Positions 29,682-41,100 of a stretch of DNA of 64,000 nucleotides are shown here, piece after piece (position 1 is the first letter of the stretch; every line of letters begins with the position of its first letter). Origin of the DNA: Xenorhabdus cabanillasii (lineage in GTDB: Bacteria > Pseudomonadota > Gammaproteobacteria > Enterobacterales > Enterobacteriaceae); assembly GCF_003386665.1 (NCBI RefSeq), contig NZ_QTUB01000001.1:2542001-2606000 (forward strand), read 5' to 3'. Under the pieces are notes generated by a model. The model did not search any database. It was given only the letters and a program-made list of their open reading frames with translations, and was not told where the DNA came from. A program made the position numbers and the translations under genes.

Positions 29682-30868
29682 AACACATGTTCCTTACTGT
29701 CAGATAATCCTAGAGCTTGTAGCATGGTGCCAAGTTTCACTCCTGTTTCTTGCCATTCAGCATGGGGTTGTGAGTCAGCAACGATGCCTGCTCCTGCAAA
29801 GAGTCGGATATGGTTTTCGGATAATTCACCACAGCGAATGGCAACAACCCATTCACCATTGCCTTTGGCATCACACCAACCGACCATACCGCCAAAATAG
29901 TTACGCTCGAAGGGTTCGAGCTGAGCGATGAGTTCGTATGCCCGTTCTCTTGGTGTTCCACAAAGTGCCGGAGTCGGATGGAGTAAGCTGGCAACAGAGA
30001 GGACGTTAGTGTGTTTATTGCGCAATTCGCTGCGTATTTCTGTCGCGAGGTGCCAAAGTAAAGGGGTACTGAATATTGAAGGAGAGTCAGGGATCATCAA
30101 TTCCGTACAATGTTCAGTGAGTGCGGTTCGGATAGCATCAATCACTAATTGATGTTCATGGTGATCTTTAGCTGAATGTAGCAGTGATTGGCGTAACGCA
30201 TTGTCTTCCAGAGTATTGTGACTTCTGCGTGATGAACCTGCCAGTGGTTGAGAAATAAGGGTATTGCCCTGTTTACGTAGCAGAAGTTCTGGGCTGGCAC
30301 CAATTAACGTGCTGTTTTCTAGCGGAATATGGAAGTTGTAGCTATAAGGGTTTTGGGTATTAAGCTGCGTCAAAAGCTGGATAGAGTCAGGCTTCCGATC
30401 AAATTCAATATCCAGTAGACGCGAAAGGACGACCTTATCAAGCAAACCATGATGTATGGCGTCAACAGCTTGAAAGACCATCTGGCAAAATTCTTCTTTT
30501 CCAGGCCATAAATGCCATTGCTGTATTTGTAACGATGGCATAGAGGATCGAGTGGAAAAATGTACAGTTTCCCGTTCCAGCCAACGGTAGTCATAAGGTA
30601 TGTAGAGGGCGGAAGGTTGGCGTTTATCAAAAGGGATTGCCCCTACTGCAATAGGATTTTTAATTCCAGCTTGTTCCGCTTGAAGGAGTAATTGAGATAA
30701 ATGGTCACTCAATAGATTATCAATATCATCATGATGATTGGCGGGAGTGGTTACTTTGGCAAAATGTCCTCGTGCATGCAGGCTCTTATTTGAAGATAGG
30801 AACACAAAATCATCACAACTAAAATCCAATAATTCGGATGTGTGATATTCAGTCGTTAACTTAAGCAC
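29678..30868 (-). CDS. entC: Isochorismate synthase (EntC-like)
   Basis: A 396-residue chorismate-binding enzyme (EntC is about 391). It should isomerise chorismate to isochorismate, the entry step into 2,3-dihydroxybenzoate. The C-terminal half shows family segments including [35 protein letters not shown] and [15 protein letters not shown]. It is first of the entCEBA run. The upstream gap of 184 bases to the receptor gene may hold its own promoter, but I see no convincing Fur box there. Confidence 0.93.
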   Translation of the reverse strand: MLKLTTEYHTSELLDFSCDDFVFLSSNKSLHARGHFAKVTTPANHHDDIDNLLSDHLSQLLLQAEQAGIKNPIAVGAIPFDKRQPSALYIPYDYRWLERETVHFSTRSSMPSLQIQQWHLWPGKEEFCQMVFQAVDAIHHGLLDKVVLSRLLDIEFDRKPDSIQLLTQLNTQNPYSYNFHIPLENSTLIGASPELLLRKQGNTLISQPLAGSSRRSHNTLEDNALRQSLLHSAKDHHEHQLVIDAIRTALTEHCTELMIPDSPSIFSTPLLWHLATEIRSELRNKHTNVLSVASLLHPTPALCGTPRERAYELIAQLEPFERNYFGGMVGWCDAKGNGEWVVAIRCGELSENHIRLFAGAGIVADSQPHAEWQETGVKLGTMLQALGLSDSKEHVL

Positions 30869-31002
30869 GATATTTCCCTGTTACTATTTAATAAAAGATT
30901 GGTTGAAAATAGAACAATTATTATTCAGTTTTGTTTTATGTTTCGTTACGCTTGGGACATAAAAGTCATTTAATATGTATTAACGTTGATAAACACAACT
31001 CA

Positions 31003-31034
31003 CAGTGGCAAAAAGCTTGTGCCTTATGCCACTG
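31003..31034. other. Inverted repeat between receptor gene and entC
   Basis: Perfect 8-base arms (cagtggca / tgccactg) are separated by 16 bases in the 184-base gap between the receptor gene and entC. Neither strand shows a strong T run after it. It could be an attenuating hairpin or a processing site that separates receptor and entCEBA expression, or it could be chance. Confidence 0.35.
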
Positions 31035-31052
31035 AGGTAACTGAGTTTTGCT

Positions 31053-33248
31053 TTACCAGTTATATTCCACTGTGGCAACGATGCTGCGCCCGCTGCCATA
31101 GAAGCAAGCTTCTACATTCGAGCACGAAGCGACATAACGTTTATTGGTCAGGTTATTCACATTCAGTTGTACACTGGCACCTTTTAATTGCGGGGAGGCT
31201 TCGCCAAGATCGTATTTCGCCATCAAGTCATAGAGGGCATAGGGCTTGACGTGGAATGTTTCTTCATAATCACCGGAAGTAGATCCGATATAGCGTACAC
31301 CTGTTCCCAGGGTAAATCCTTTCAGTGTAGTTTGCGTGAAGCTATAACTCCCCCAGGCAGATGCTGCATGTTCAGGCACTGAAGGGACTCTTTTGCTAAT
31401 ACGTGAGGTATTGCTATCGTCTTTAGTTTTAGTATCTGTGTAGGTATAGCTCGCTGTTAGGTTAATTTCTGGTGTGATTTGGGAATGAATTTCGGCTTCT
31501 GCTCCTTTTGAACCAATTTTGCCAATTTGCTCGCTAAAGCGGGTGACTGGGTTACGGGTGGTTACGTTTTTTTGGGTGATATCGAACAGGGAAAGTGTTA
31601 ACAGGGTATCGTGATCTTTTGGTTGGAATTTAATACCGATTTCAGTTTGTTCACCTGTTGTGGGTTTGAATGCTGCTGTGCCAGGTGCTCCTTGCGCCAG
31701 GTTAGGTTCAAAGGAAGTGCTGTAACTGATATAAGGCGAAATGCCGTTATCAAAGGCATACAATAAACCGGCACGTCCTGTAAAAGCTCGGTCTTTCTGT
31801 GTTGTTAAGCTGCCTTTGAGAATGTTTTGTTGCCTGGTTTCAGTCCAGTCATAACGCCCGGACAGAACTAAATTCCAGTTTTCCCAGCTGAGTTGATCTT
31901 GTACGTAAGCACCTAACTGGTAAAGTTTCTTTTTATCATTTAAAGAAAGAGGTAACTCATTTTCATTGACGGGAATACCCCAGGTTGGATTTGACCAGTC
32001 AAAGCTGTATTGACTTCCATTTTTAAGCCATCTTTTGTTATGACTATCCGCCCATTTGTAATCGATTCCGCTGATAACGTTATGATCAATGTTACTGGTT
32101 GAGAATTGTGCTTTAAGCTGATTATCCATATTAAATGACTGCGTTTTGCTATATTCCCTCTGTGGGCGGCGCTGGATACTGGTTGGTAGGCCTTTTACAT
32201 CCGATGTATAAACGAAAAGCTTAAAGCGCTCATTTGCTCTTGAATAACGCAGGTTTTGCTGAAAAGAGAAGACATCATTAATGTCATGTTCAAGGATGTA
32301 ACCGATAGAGGATTGTTCCCTTCTGGCCTGATTAAAAGAAGGATCACTGAGATTCATCTTGTAGGGAATATAGCCTACATTGGGAACAGATGTTACGGTG
32401 CCCTTTTTAGGGTAGAAATTACGGAATCCCGCTTTGGGATCGTACTGATAACTGGTCAATAATGTAAACGTCGTATTATTGTTGGGGATCCATGTCAGCG
32501 CAGGAGCGATGGCAATCCGCTCTTTTTTATAGTCTTTAACGAACTGCTTTTGGGTGCTGAGTACACCATTTAAACGATAAAGAACGGGAATGTCATCCCC
32601 AAAATCACCACCAAAATCAAAAGCCAATTCACCAAGGCTTCGATTACCCCCTTTCATCTGTACCTTGTGGACAGGCTGGTCAGTTGGCCTTTTGCTGGTC
32701 ATATTAATCAAGCCACCAGGGCTGACCTGACCATATAGCACAGATGCCGGTCCATGTACTAACTCCACACGTTCCAATAACCAAGGATCGAGCTGATTAC
32801 TATAACTCAACCCATCAAGGAATTTAGGCGCGTAACGAAAACCACGGGTAATCACTTCGTCGTTACGATTTGAAGAGCCGCGGTAGTTAGTCACAACGCC
32901 ACTTGAATAATTCAGGGCGTCGGCAACGCTTGTTGCGCCTTGTGCTTCCATTTGTGCGCGATTGATGACGCTGATTGACTGGGGAGTTTTGATTAGCGGA
33001 GTGAGGCTTTTGGTGCCTGCGGTACTATCTGATTCTACAAAGTTTTTTTCAGAATACCCTTTCATCCTGCCTGTGACGATTAAGGTATCTTCACTGTTAT
33101 TGGCAGTCCCATTATTGGCTGAGGCATAGGGAGATAACAGTAAGACAGAAGTAAGTGATAAGAATAATTTATTATAGTTATAGTTTTTAATTGTTTTTTT
33201 TACGGTTTTCAATGTTTCATTCTTGATAGGTAGTACCATGGATTTCAT
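31053..33248 (-). CDS. TonB-dependent ferric-siderophore outer-membrane receptor
   Basis: About 730 residues. An N-terminal signal peptide has a long basic, Asn-rich region, then a hydrophobic core ([11 protein letters not shown]) and a probable cut after YASA. A TonB-box-like segment (DTLIVTG) follows, then the plug domain (PQSISVINR... [11 protein letters not shown]) and a 22-strand-type barrel ending in VEYNW. The plug resembles FhuA/Fct/FvtA-type siderophore receptors. The open frame begins at 33248, but a second ATG at 33237-33239 has GAGAG nine bases upstream, a better ribosome spacing, so the shorter start (residue 4) is preferred. The gene order receptor-C-E-B-A matches the Dickeya fct-cbsCEBA chrysobactin operon as I recall it. 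Expected to import the ferric form of the siderophore made here. Confidence 0.9.
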   Translation of the reverse strand: MKSMVLPIKNETLKTVKKTIKNYNYNKLFLSLTSVLLLSPYASANNGTANNSEDTLIVTGRMKGYSEKNFVESDSTAGTKSLTPLIKTPQSISVINRAQMEAQGATSVADALNYSSGVVTNYRGSSNRNDEVITRGFRYAPKFLDGLSYSNQLDPWLLERVELVHGPASVLYGQVSPGGLINMTSKRPTDQPVHKVQMKGGNRSLGELAFDFGGDFGDDIPVLYRLNGVLSTQKQFVKDYKKERIAIAPALTWIPNNNTTFTLLTSYQYDPKAGFRNFYPKKGTVTSVPNVGYIPYKMNLSDPSFNQARREQSSIGYILEHDINDVFSFQQNLRYSRANERFKLFVYTSDVKGLPTSIQRRPQREYSKTQSFNMDNQLKAQFSTSNIDHNVISGIDYKWADSHNKRWLKNGSQYSFDWSNPTWGIPVNENELPLSLNDKKKLYQLGAYVQDQLSWENWNLVLSGRYDWTETRQQNILKGSLTTQKDRAFTGRAGLLYAFDNGISPYISYSTSFEPNLAQGAPGTAAFKPTTGEQTEIGIKFQPKDHDTLLTLSLFDITQKNVTTRNPVTRFSEQIGKIGSKGAEAEIHSQITPEINLTASYTYTDTKTKDDSNTSRISKRVPSVPEHAASAWGSYSFTQTTLKGFTLGTGVRYIGSTSGDYEETFHVKPYALYDLMAKYDLGEASPQLKGASVQLNVNNLTNKRYVASCSNVEACFYGSGRSIVATVEYNW

Positions 33249-33426
33249 CTCTCAATATAGATACTTTTAAAATAAATTTTTAAAAATCAAATTGATAATT
33301 AAGGCGACACCATTATGGCTAAGCTGAATAGTGAAGGCCTCCTGCCACGTTACTCCTGATAATTCTCCATTAATTCTGTTAGCCAGTGGGTAAGATTAAT
33401 AAAATAAATTTGATGATGTTGCAAAC

Positions 33427-33445
33427 AAAAATCATTATCAATATC
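33427..33445 (-). promoter_or_regulatory. Fur-box-like sequence, receptor side
   Basis: The reverse complement reads gatattgataatgattttt, matching the 19-base Fur consensus GATAATGATAATCATTATC at 15 positions by eye. It lies about 190 bases upstream of the receptor start and next to a second box, in the 300-base divergent gap between receptor and esterase genes. Iron-repressed control of both arms is inferred. Confidence 0.65.
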
Positions 33446-33449
33446 ATTG

Positions 33450-33468
33450 GATAATGATAATCGTTTTT
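33450..33468 (+). promoter_or_regulatory. Fur-box-like sequence, esterase/NRPS side
   Basis: Reads gataatgataatcgttttt, identical to the first 13 bases of the Fur consensus and matching at 16 of 19 positions. It lies about 80 bases upstream of the esterase ATG, a normal distance for a repressor site over a promoter. Together with the neighbouring box it could let Fur bind as several dimers. The rest of 33249-33548 is A+T-rich and holds no gene that I recognise. Confidence 0.75.
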
Positions 33469-33548
33469 ATTTTCTGTGTCCGTTGCTGATGTGGTGTATC
33501 AAATGGATATGTCATTGATGAGCGGATGTTTGTTAAGGGGATAAAGGG

Positions 33549-34853
33549 ATGAAGTTAGTATTTCAGCTATCAGGCACAGTAGATAATTTATTATCTGCTC
33601 CTAATGTTGGTAGTGAATTATGGTGGAAAAATATTGCTATTTTGGGAACGCCCATTATAGAAATTTGCAAGAATCATCAAGTTAAAACAACCTTCCTTTG
33701 GCGAGATCCTCATGGGGACGAACAAAACTCACCTTTTCGCCAAGTCTATATTGATATCAATGGCATCACTGATCATCACCTTCCGCAACCACAGAGCCTG
33801 CAACGATTGCCTGGAACGGATATCTGGTATTGGTCAGTGAACCTTGAAGATAGCTGGAGAGGAAGTTATCGATTTATACCTGTTACTGACGCACATTTGC
33901 CCCCCAAATTTTCCGACGAAACCAAACAGCGTAATCAACAACAACGTGAATGGTGGATTTCACTCTTTCCGTTATCCATTCCAGATCCTTTTAATTTACA
34001 GGGACCTCATTGTAATGGGCTTGGTTTGCTTTTATCGGCAATTCATATGCCCCATGCTCCTGAACAGGTTGCATGGTCATTAATTGATGGAACCCGCCCA
34101 AATCATACTGCGCAGCCAGATAAACGAGAGCCTTTGCTTTTGCACTGGCACAGTGAGCGGCTTAACAATCAAAGGCGTGTTTGGCTTTATTCCACAGGGA
34201 AAGAAAGTACGCACCCTCGCCCTCTCATCATTCTGTTGGATGGGTTGACTTGGGCGGAGAGAATGCCGGTTTTTCCGGTGATTGATGTAGCGACTGAAAA
34301 ACGGCAGATGCCAGAGGCGGTTTTGCTGTTGATTGATGTTATTGATATGTCGCATCGAGAGCGGGAACTTCCCTGCAACCCAGATTTTTGGCAAGCGATT
34401 CAGAATGAATTGTTGCCGCTTGTTGCACAGTATGCGGCTTTTAGCGATAAACCTGAACAAACGGTTATAGCAGGGCAGAGTTACGGTGGGCTGGCGGCAT
34501 TGTATGCCGCACTCCATTGGCCACAACGTTTTGGCTGTGTTCTCACACAATCGGGATCTTTCTGGTGGCCTGATAGCAAAATTGTTCGACAGTTTATGTC
34601 ATCTTCTGAGCATAAACCCGGTTGGCTGACACAGCAGGTTCTTGGGCAAAAAGTTATTCCTTCGTCATTAAAAATCTTTCAGGAAGCGGGTTCCCGTGAA
34701 GCTGATATCCATTTTGTAAATGATCAAATGCATGTTGCGTTGCAAGGGGCAGGGCACAACGTGAATTATCGCGTGTTTAATGGGGGGCATGATGTGTTGT
34801 GTTGGCGCGGTGGGTTAATTGATGGCCTTAGTTGGTTGCTGGCTAAAAAATGA
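33549..34853 (+). CDS. fes: Fes-like (enterochelin esterase family) siderophore esterase
   Basis: A 434-residue alpha/beta-hydrolase of the enterochelin esterase family, expected to act in the cytoplasm on imported ferric siderophore by cutting serine ester bonds to release iron. The N-terminal domain holds the family segment TTFLWRDPHGDE. The C-terminal hydrolase domain has the nucleophile in GQSYGG (near residue 316) and the catalytic His in NGGHDVLCWR near the end. The ATG follows AAGGGG/AAAGGG. It starts the plus-strand group with the MbtH gene and the NRPS, downstream of a Fur box. Its presence supports a siderophore with a serine-ester backbone (linear or cyclic oligomer). Confidence 0.92.
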   Translation: MKLVFQLSGTVDNLLSAPNVGSELWWKNIAILGTPIIEICKNHQVKTTFLWRDPHGDEQNSPFRQVYIDINGITDHHLPQPQSLQRLPGTDIWYWSVNLEDSWRGSYRFIPVTDAHLPPKFSDETKQRNQQQREWWISLFPLSIPDPFNLQGPHCNGLGLLLSAIHMPHAPEQVAWSLIDGTRPNHTAQPDKREPLLLHWHSERLNNQRRVWLYSTGKESTHPRPLIILLDGLTWAERMPVFPVIDVATEKRQMPEAVLLLIDVIDMSHRERELPCNPDFWQAIQNELLPLVAQYAAFSDKPEQTVIAGQSYGGLAALYAALHWPQRFGCVLTQSGSFWWPDSKIVRQFMSSSEHKPGWLTQQVLGQKVIPSSLKIFQEAGSREADIHFVNDQMHVALQGAGHNVNYRVFNGGHDVLCWRGGLIDGLSWLLAKK

Positions 34854-34900
34854 TACGACAAACCGATTATTGAAATCTAAGAATTGATGAGAATTAAAAA

Positions 34901-35155
34901 ATGAATTTGGAACAAAAGAATCCTTTTGATGATGACGAAGCCACTTTTTATGTACTGATAAACAATCAACAACAACATAGCCTTTGGCCCGCCTTTGCGG
35001 CACAACCCGCAGGTTGGGAACGGGTTATTGGCCCAAGTTCACGGGCCGCTTGTATCGCATACATTGAAGAGCACTGGGTGGATATGCGCCCGGCCAGTCT
35101 GCGCAATCGCGATCCACATAAACCATCTGCGCGAACCACGGATAAATCAAATTGA
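34901..35155 (+). CDS. MbtH-like protein
   Basis: An 84-residue NRPS partner protein (family about 60-80). It shows the family pattern [24 protein letters not shown], then WVDMRP. The usual WTDxRP has Val in place of Thr. MbtH-like proteins bind A domains and are often needed for their activity or solubility. This gene lies 47 bases after the esterase and 43 bases before the siderophore NRPS, so that NRPS is the likely partner. It is the only MbtH-like gene in the window, so it might also serve the NRPSs of the two flanking loci. Confidence 0.93.
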   Translation: MNLEQKNPFDDDEATFYVLINNQQQHSLWPAFAAQPAGWERVIGPSSRAACIAYIEEHWVDMRPASLRNRDPHKPSARTTDKSN

Positions 35156-35198
35156 TAATGCTGGTGGTTTAACCTATCGATAAGAAAGGAAATCAAAC

Positions 35199-38100
35199 GT
35201 GCCCAATGTATTGCAATTTTCTGAAATTAAATCCACCGATCTAATGTTGCCGCTAGTAGCTGCTCAGCCTGGAATTTGGGTGGCTGACCAACTTGCTAAC
35301 CATCGTAATGTGTTTACCATTGCGCATTATATTGAAATTAATGGAGCACTGGATTGCTCCCTATTTGATGCAGCTATCCGCCAGGGTTTGGTTGAGGCTG
35401 ATACCATTCACGCGCGATATTTTATTAATGAAGAGGGAGAACCTGTGCAGCAAATTCCGGTTTTCCGTAATGCGCAACAGGTGGTTGCTCCTGAGTGGTT
35501 TGATTTCTCTCATGGGCAGAGTCAGAGCGAAAAGGGAGAAAGTCGATCACAGGAATTAATGCAGACAGATCTGGCTGCTGAGTTACCCGCCGATGGAGAA
35601 CGTCCTCTATATCGACAAGTGATCATGAAGGTTGATGCCCAGCCAGAACGCTGGTTCTGGTATCAGCGCTTTCACCATCTTATGTTGGATGGCTTCAGTT
35701 TTGATGCCCTGACCCGACGCATTATTGATATCTATAATGCGTTAAGTTCAGGCCGCCAGCCAACTGAGAATCCTTTCTGTTCCTTTGAATTAGTCGTCAA
35801 AGAGTATCAGAGTTGGGAACAATCCTCTGCGAAAGCAGAGTCAGCCATATTTTGGCAAAAGCATACCCATGAACGAGGTGTTGCCGTTTCGCTTTCTGTT
35901 GAAGATATTATTAATAATAACAATACATTACCTCTGAATTGTCATTGCCATTTTCCACTTACTCAGTTTGTTTCATTAAGGGAAGATGATTTACTGCGGC
36001 AATTCCAGCCGGCTGAAATTGTAATGGCTGCACTCTGCATCTATTTCTATCGCATGAGTGGAGAAAAACATCTGTCTATTGGTTTTCCTTTTATGCGGCG
36101 TCTGGGATCTCAAGCACTTTGTGCGATGGGACCAGTAGTCAATCTCTTGCCATTGCAAATAAAATTGCAAGACAGGATGTCCCTGGCAGAAGTCGCAAAA
36201 GCGTTTGTGGATGAAATGAAGCAAGTTCGTCGTTACCAGCGATATGAAGCCGAACAACTGCGTTGTGATCTGGGATTATCCGGTAGCAACAATGCGCTTT
36301 ATGGACCCGTTTTTAATTACAAAATCTATCATGAAACGTTGAAATTAGATAATAAACCTACCAAGACACATACACTCGCGATGGGGCCGGTGGATGATTT
36401 AGATTTTGAATTGTGTTGTTATGATGATCAGCTTCATCTGACACTTATCGCGAATCGAAAAAAGTATAGTGAGCAAACATTACAGTGGCATGCTGAGCGG
36501 ATCAGCTATTTGTTGAATCAATTGCTCATGCAGCCGCAGCAATCTATTGCGTTCATCCCACTCATTCCACCACAAGAACAACAACGGCTTGATAGCTGGT
36601 CATGTGGGCCGAAAACTCAACTGCCTGTAGATCGTGTTTCTGTACTGGATCTCTTTTTGCAACAGGTCGAACGGCAGCCTGATGCTATCGCTATACGTTG
36701 TCACAATGAACAGCTTACTTACTATCAATTGATGGCAAAAGTGATGCAGCTTGCACGTTTCTTGGTATTACAGGAAATGGGTGCTGAGGATGTGGTTGCT
36801 ATTGGCATTCCTCGTTCAGTGGATTCAATTATTGCTATTTTGGGTGTATTGGCCAGCGGTGCAGCTTACATCCCTCTTGATCTCGATTATCCACAGGAAC
36901 GTTTACAGTTAATGTGTGATGATGTTCAGTCAGCCTTGCTGATTACCCACTTGAATACACTGGAACAGATGCCTGAAACTCCTAAAGTCATCTGTCTGGA
37001 TGATCCACAGATAACGACGCAGTGTTCCCGTTTATCCCCATTACCCGTCACTGACGAAGAACGACGGGAAAAATTGCGTGGTGAACACTTGGCTTATATG
37101 ATCTACACCTCAGGATCTACAGGCAAACCAAAAGGTGTGATGAGCACACATAGCGGGTTGCTGAATTTATTAACCTCCCATGCGACGCATTTATTTGGGC
37201 CTGCCATCAAGAATTTTTATCGGCGACATGGCCGACGAGCACGAGCGGGACATACTGCATCTTTCTCCTTTGATTCCTCTTGGGAGCCTCTGTTTTGTAT
37301 GATCTTAGGCAGTGAACTCTATATTTTTGATGAGGAACTGAGGCGGGATGCGTGGGGAGTGGTACAGCAGATGAATCTGCTACCGATTGATATCATGGAT
37401 ATTACGCCTTCCTTCTTGATTCAGCTTATCGATAGTGGGTTGTTGGAAAAAGGTAATCACCAACCTGCGTTCATTATGATCGGTGGTGAAGCTGCTACAC
37501 CACGGTTATGGGAATTACTCAAACAGCAGCCGCAAATTGATATCCACAACTATTATGGTCCTTCCGAATATACTATTGATACGCTGGGGAGCAGTATTCG
37601 GATGGCCGATCAGCCCGTAATTGGGCGCCCTGTTGCTAATACCGATATTTGGCTTTTAGACCGTTACTTACAACCCGTGCCAATTGGTGCAGCGGGAGAG
37701 CTGTATCTCTCCGGGGCGGGTATCGCCCGTGGTTATTTGCGCCGCCCAGGGATGACGGCAACACGCTTTGTCGCCAATCCATTCCGTCACGGCAAAGTGA
37801 TGTATCGCAGTGGTGATCTTATGTGTTGGCGTCCTGATGGGTTGCTTGAATTTATTGGCCGAGTGGATCATCAGGTTAAAGTGCGAGGTTTTCGCGTTGA
37901 ATTAGGTGAAGTAGAAAATGCTCTGGTTGATTTGCCAGAGGTGAGTTCTGCGGTAGTAATTGCTGAACCTATCGGTGCAACATATCGATTGGTGGGGTAT
38001 TGCGCTGTACCTGATGAGCAACAACGTGCTTTACCTAATATCGCTGCTCTTTTGCTGGCTGCACTGGCAAAAAAACTGCCTGATTATATGGTTCCTTCCT

Positions 38101-41100
38101 TCTTAATGGTATTGGAAACCCTACCTATTTCGGTTAATGGCAAAATAGACCGTAATTCATTACCCAAACCACAGCAACTTCAATTGTCAGTAGGCAGAAA
38201 AGCGGAAAGTGAGCAGGAAAAATCCATTTGTGACACACTCTCCAGCTTATTAGGCGTGCAAGAAGTCAGTACAGATGATGACTTTTTTGTGTTGGGGGGA
38301 GACAGTATTTCTGCGATGGCGCTAGGAACGCAATTACGTCGCCTTGGTTGGCAGTTACGTCCGCGGGATATTTTCAATGAACGTACACCTGCGCGCATGG
38401 CGTTGAAGATGACGCCTATTGCCATGGTTAAGCCTGCTCCTGCACGCATTCAGAAAGGGGCGATTGATAGCCTGCCTATTTTACATTGGTTTGCTGATTT
38501 TCATGGCATTAACGCCCGTTTTGTCCACGGTGTATTTATACATGTTCCCGCAGAATTGCGGCCGCAACACTTATCACAAGCATTGGTTGCCTTAGAACAA
38601 GCGCATCCTGTACTACGCGCATTTACTCGTGATGATCGGCTGGTTTTAGGTGAGTCGATTTCGTTATCCGAAACAACTTATTACAGCATATGGCAAGATT
38701 GCGCAGATATTGAAGCCTGTGCAGAGCAAGCTTTCCATGATGCGGTTGTGCGTTTGGAACCTGCAAGCGGCCGGTTATTCCATGCTTGTTTATTGCAACA
38801 TAGGGGGGTATCTAAAGGATTAGTGCTTGTTATTCACCATCTGGCAACAGATGGCGTTTCATGGCGAATATTATTGGATGAATTGCGTCAGGGAGTAGAA
38901 GCAGCAATCGCGGGTAAGCCCATAGTCTTACCCGCAGAAGAGTACACTCTGTACGATTGGAATGATTATCTACGCCAAAATCTGCCACAACGTGTAGCTG
39001 AACTGCCTTTTTGGCAACAAATGCTAAATGAAAAAACACCCCTTTTAGGACAGCGCCCGCTGGACGTTCAGCGGGATCGCCAAATAACCTCCTGTAAGGA
39101 GCGAACATTATTGAGCGGCGAGCAAACAGTTGCGTTATTAGGAATATTGCCAAAGCAATACCACGCTAATATTGAAGAAATCTTATTAACAATAGTGGCA
39201 ATGGCTTGTTATCGCCATTTTAACGTCAATAAGTTACGTTTCCAGTTAGAATCTCATGGTCGCATTGAATTAGATCAAACAGGCGATTTAGCTCGCACAG
39301 TTGGCTGGTTAACCGCTGAGTACCCTATAGTGGTAAGTTTGCCACTAACAGGAGAACACCAACCCACTGAGATCGTGACTTCTGATATAGCTATTTCTGA
39401 AATAGTCAGGGCGGTGAAAAGCGTTTTGCGGGCAGTCCCCGATCGTGGAGTAGGTTATGGCTTGCTGCGCTATCTTGATCAAACAGGGCGGGAAATACTG
39501 GCAACGCAAGAGACACCAGAGATCTTATTTAATTATCTGGGGCGCTTTGTTGAGACAGATCACTTATGGACACCACGACAAACTAAGAATCTTTTCCAGG
39601 ATACTTTTGCGGTTTATCAAGATCCTGAAATGTCCTTAAGCCACAGCTTAGAAATCAATTTGTTTGTGGATGAGCAGGGCAACACGCCACAGCTGGTGAT
39701 TAATTGGCAATGGGTTGATGGTATTTTCAGCCATCAAGATATTGCGGAATTACATGGTGGTATGGTATGGGCGGCTGATTGCTTAATCCAGTTCGCCAGA
39801 CAGCAGTCCTTACAGGCTATGGCAACTCTAGTCGCAGCAGAAACTGGGCTATCAGATATTGAAGAGAATGATCTCACTCAGTTGACCGAGCGTTATGGCC
39901 CACTATCAGCCGTATTACCGTTACTACCACTGCAACAAGGGTTATTATTCCATGCACAGACAGCGACCGAGCATGGTAGCTACAACTCATTGACACGCCT
40001 TTCTCTATTCGGGTCATTATCTGTTACTGAGTTACGTCGGGTGCTGTCAGTTTTAGTTCGGTATCATCCTCAGATTGCCGCGAAATTTGATACTGAACAA
40101 TACATCTCTCCACTGCAATTAATACCCATCATTTCTGATGACAAAGATTATTGGACACTTGATTTTCATCAATTGCCTGAGTTGACGACGGAAGAGGAGG
40201 AGAGAGCGTTACGAGAACTGGAAAAAGCAGAACTCACGCGGAACCTTTTTCAACAGCCAGCAGCGATGTTACATGCATTGCTGGTGCACCACGGTAAAAG
40301 CTTACGTCATACACTATTGCTAAATGTTCATCATCTGATCGTTGATGGCTGGTCAACACCTATTCTGATACGAGACCTTTTGACATTGTTGAATCAAGGC
40401 GAGCAAGCCCTGCATAAACCAGAGATACATACACCTGAAATACGTTATCAAGACGTAGTTCAGCAATTATTGGCGCGTGAAACGGAGCCTTCTCGTCAAT
40501 GTTGGCAACAGGTATTGAAAGGTGTTCAACCAACATGTTTATTTGGTGAACAACTCCATACTGGTGAGGTTAAAGAGCTTGAAATATTATTCGTACCAGA
40601 GATGGAACAGGCATTGACTGACTTGTGTCAGCAACGTGGTTTAACGCTCAATACATTGATGCAAGGGATTTGGGCGCTGCTATTGAGTATACAAAGTGGC
40701 TCATCTGATGTTGTTTTCGGCTCTCCTGTATCGGGACGGTTTGGGCAGATTGACGGGGTGGATCAACATGTCGGGCTGTTTAGTAACACCTTACCAGTTC
40801 GCGTGATTCTGGATATGGAGCAACCTCTATTACCTCAACTAGAACAGCTACAAGCACAGCAGATCCAATTGATTGAACATGACAATATTGGTCTGGGTGA
40901 AATTCAGCAAATTGCAGGTACTGGTACGCTTTTTGATACTTTATTGGTGATTGAAAATTATCCTGATGTGGAACAGGACAAAGGAAATAAAGAAAATATT
41001 GAAAGCATAATCTGCCAGGGAATCAATAACCGTGGTTATACCCACTATCCTTTGACGTTACTGGTATTGCCGGGTGAGCGTCTGCGTTTATTAATGGAAT

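Noticed and set aside
30869..31000. Fur box upstream of entC
   Set aside because: The A+T-rich stretch around 30905-30930 matches the consensus poorly compared with the two boxes at 33427-33468.
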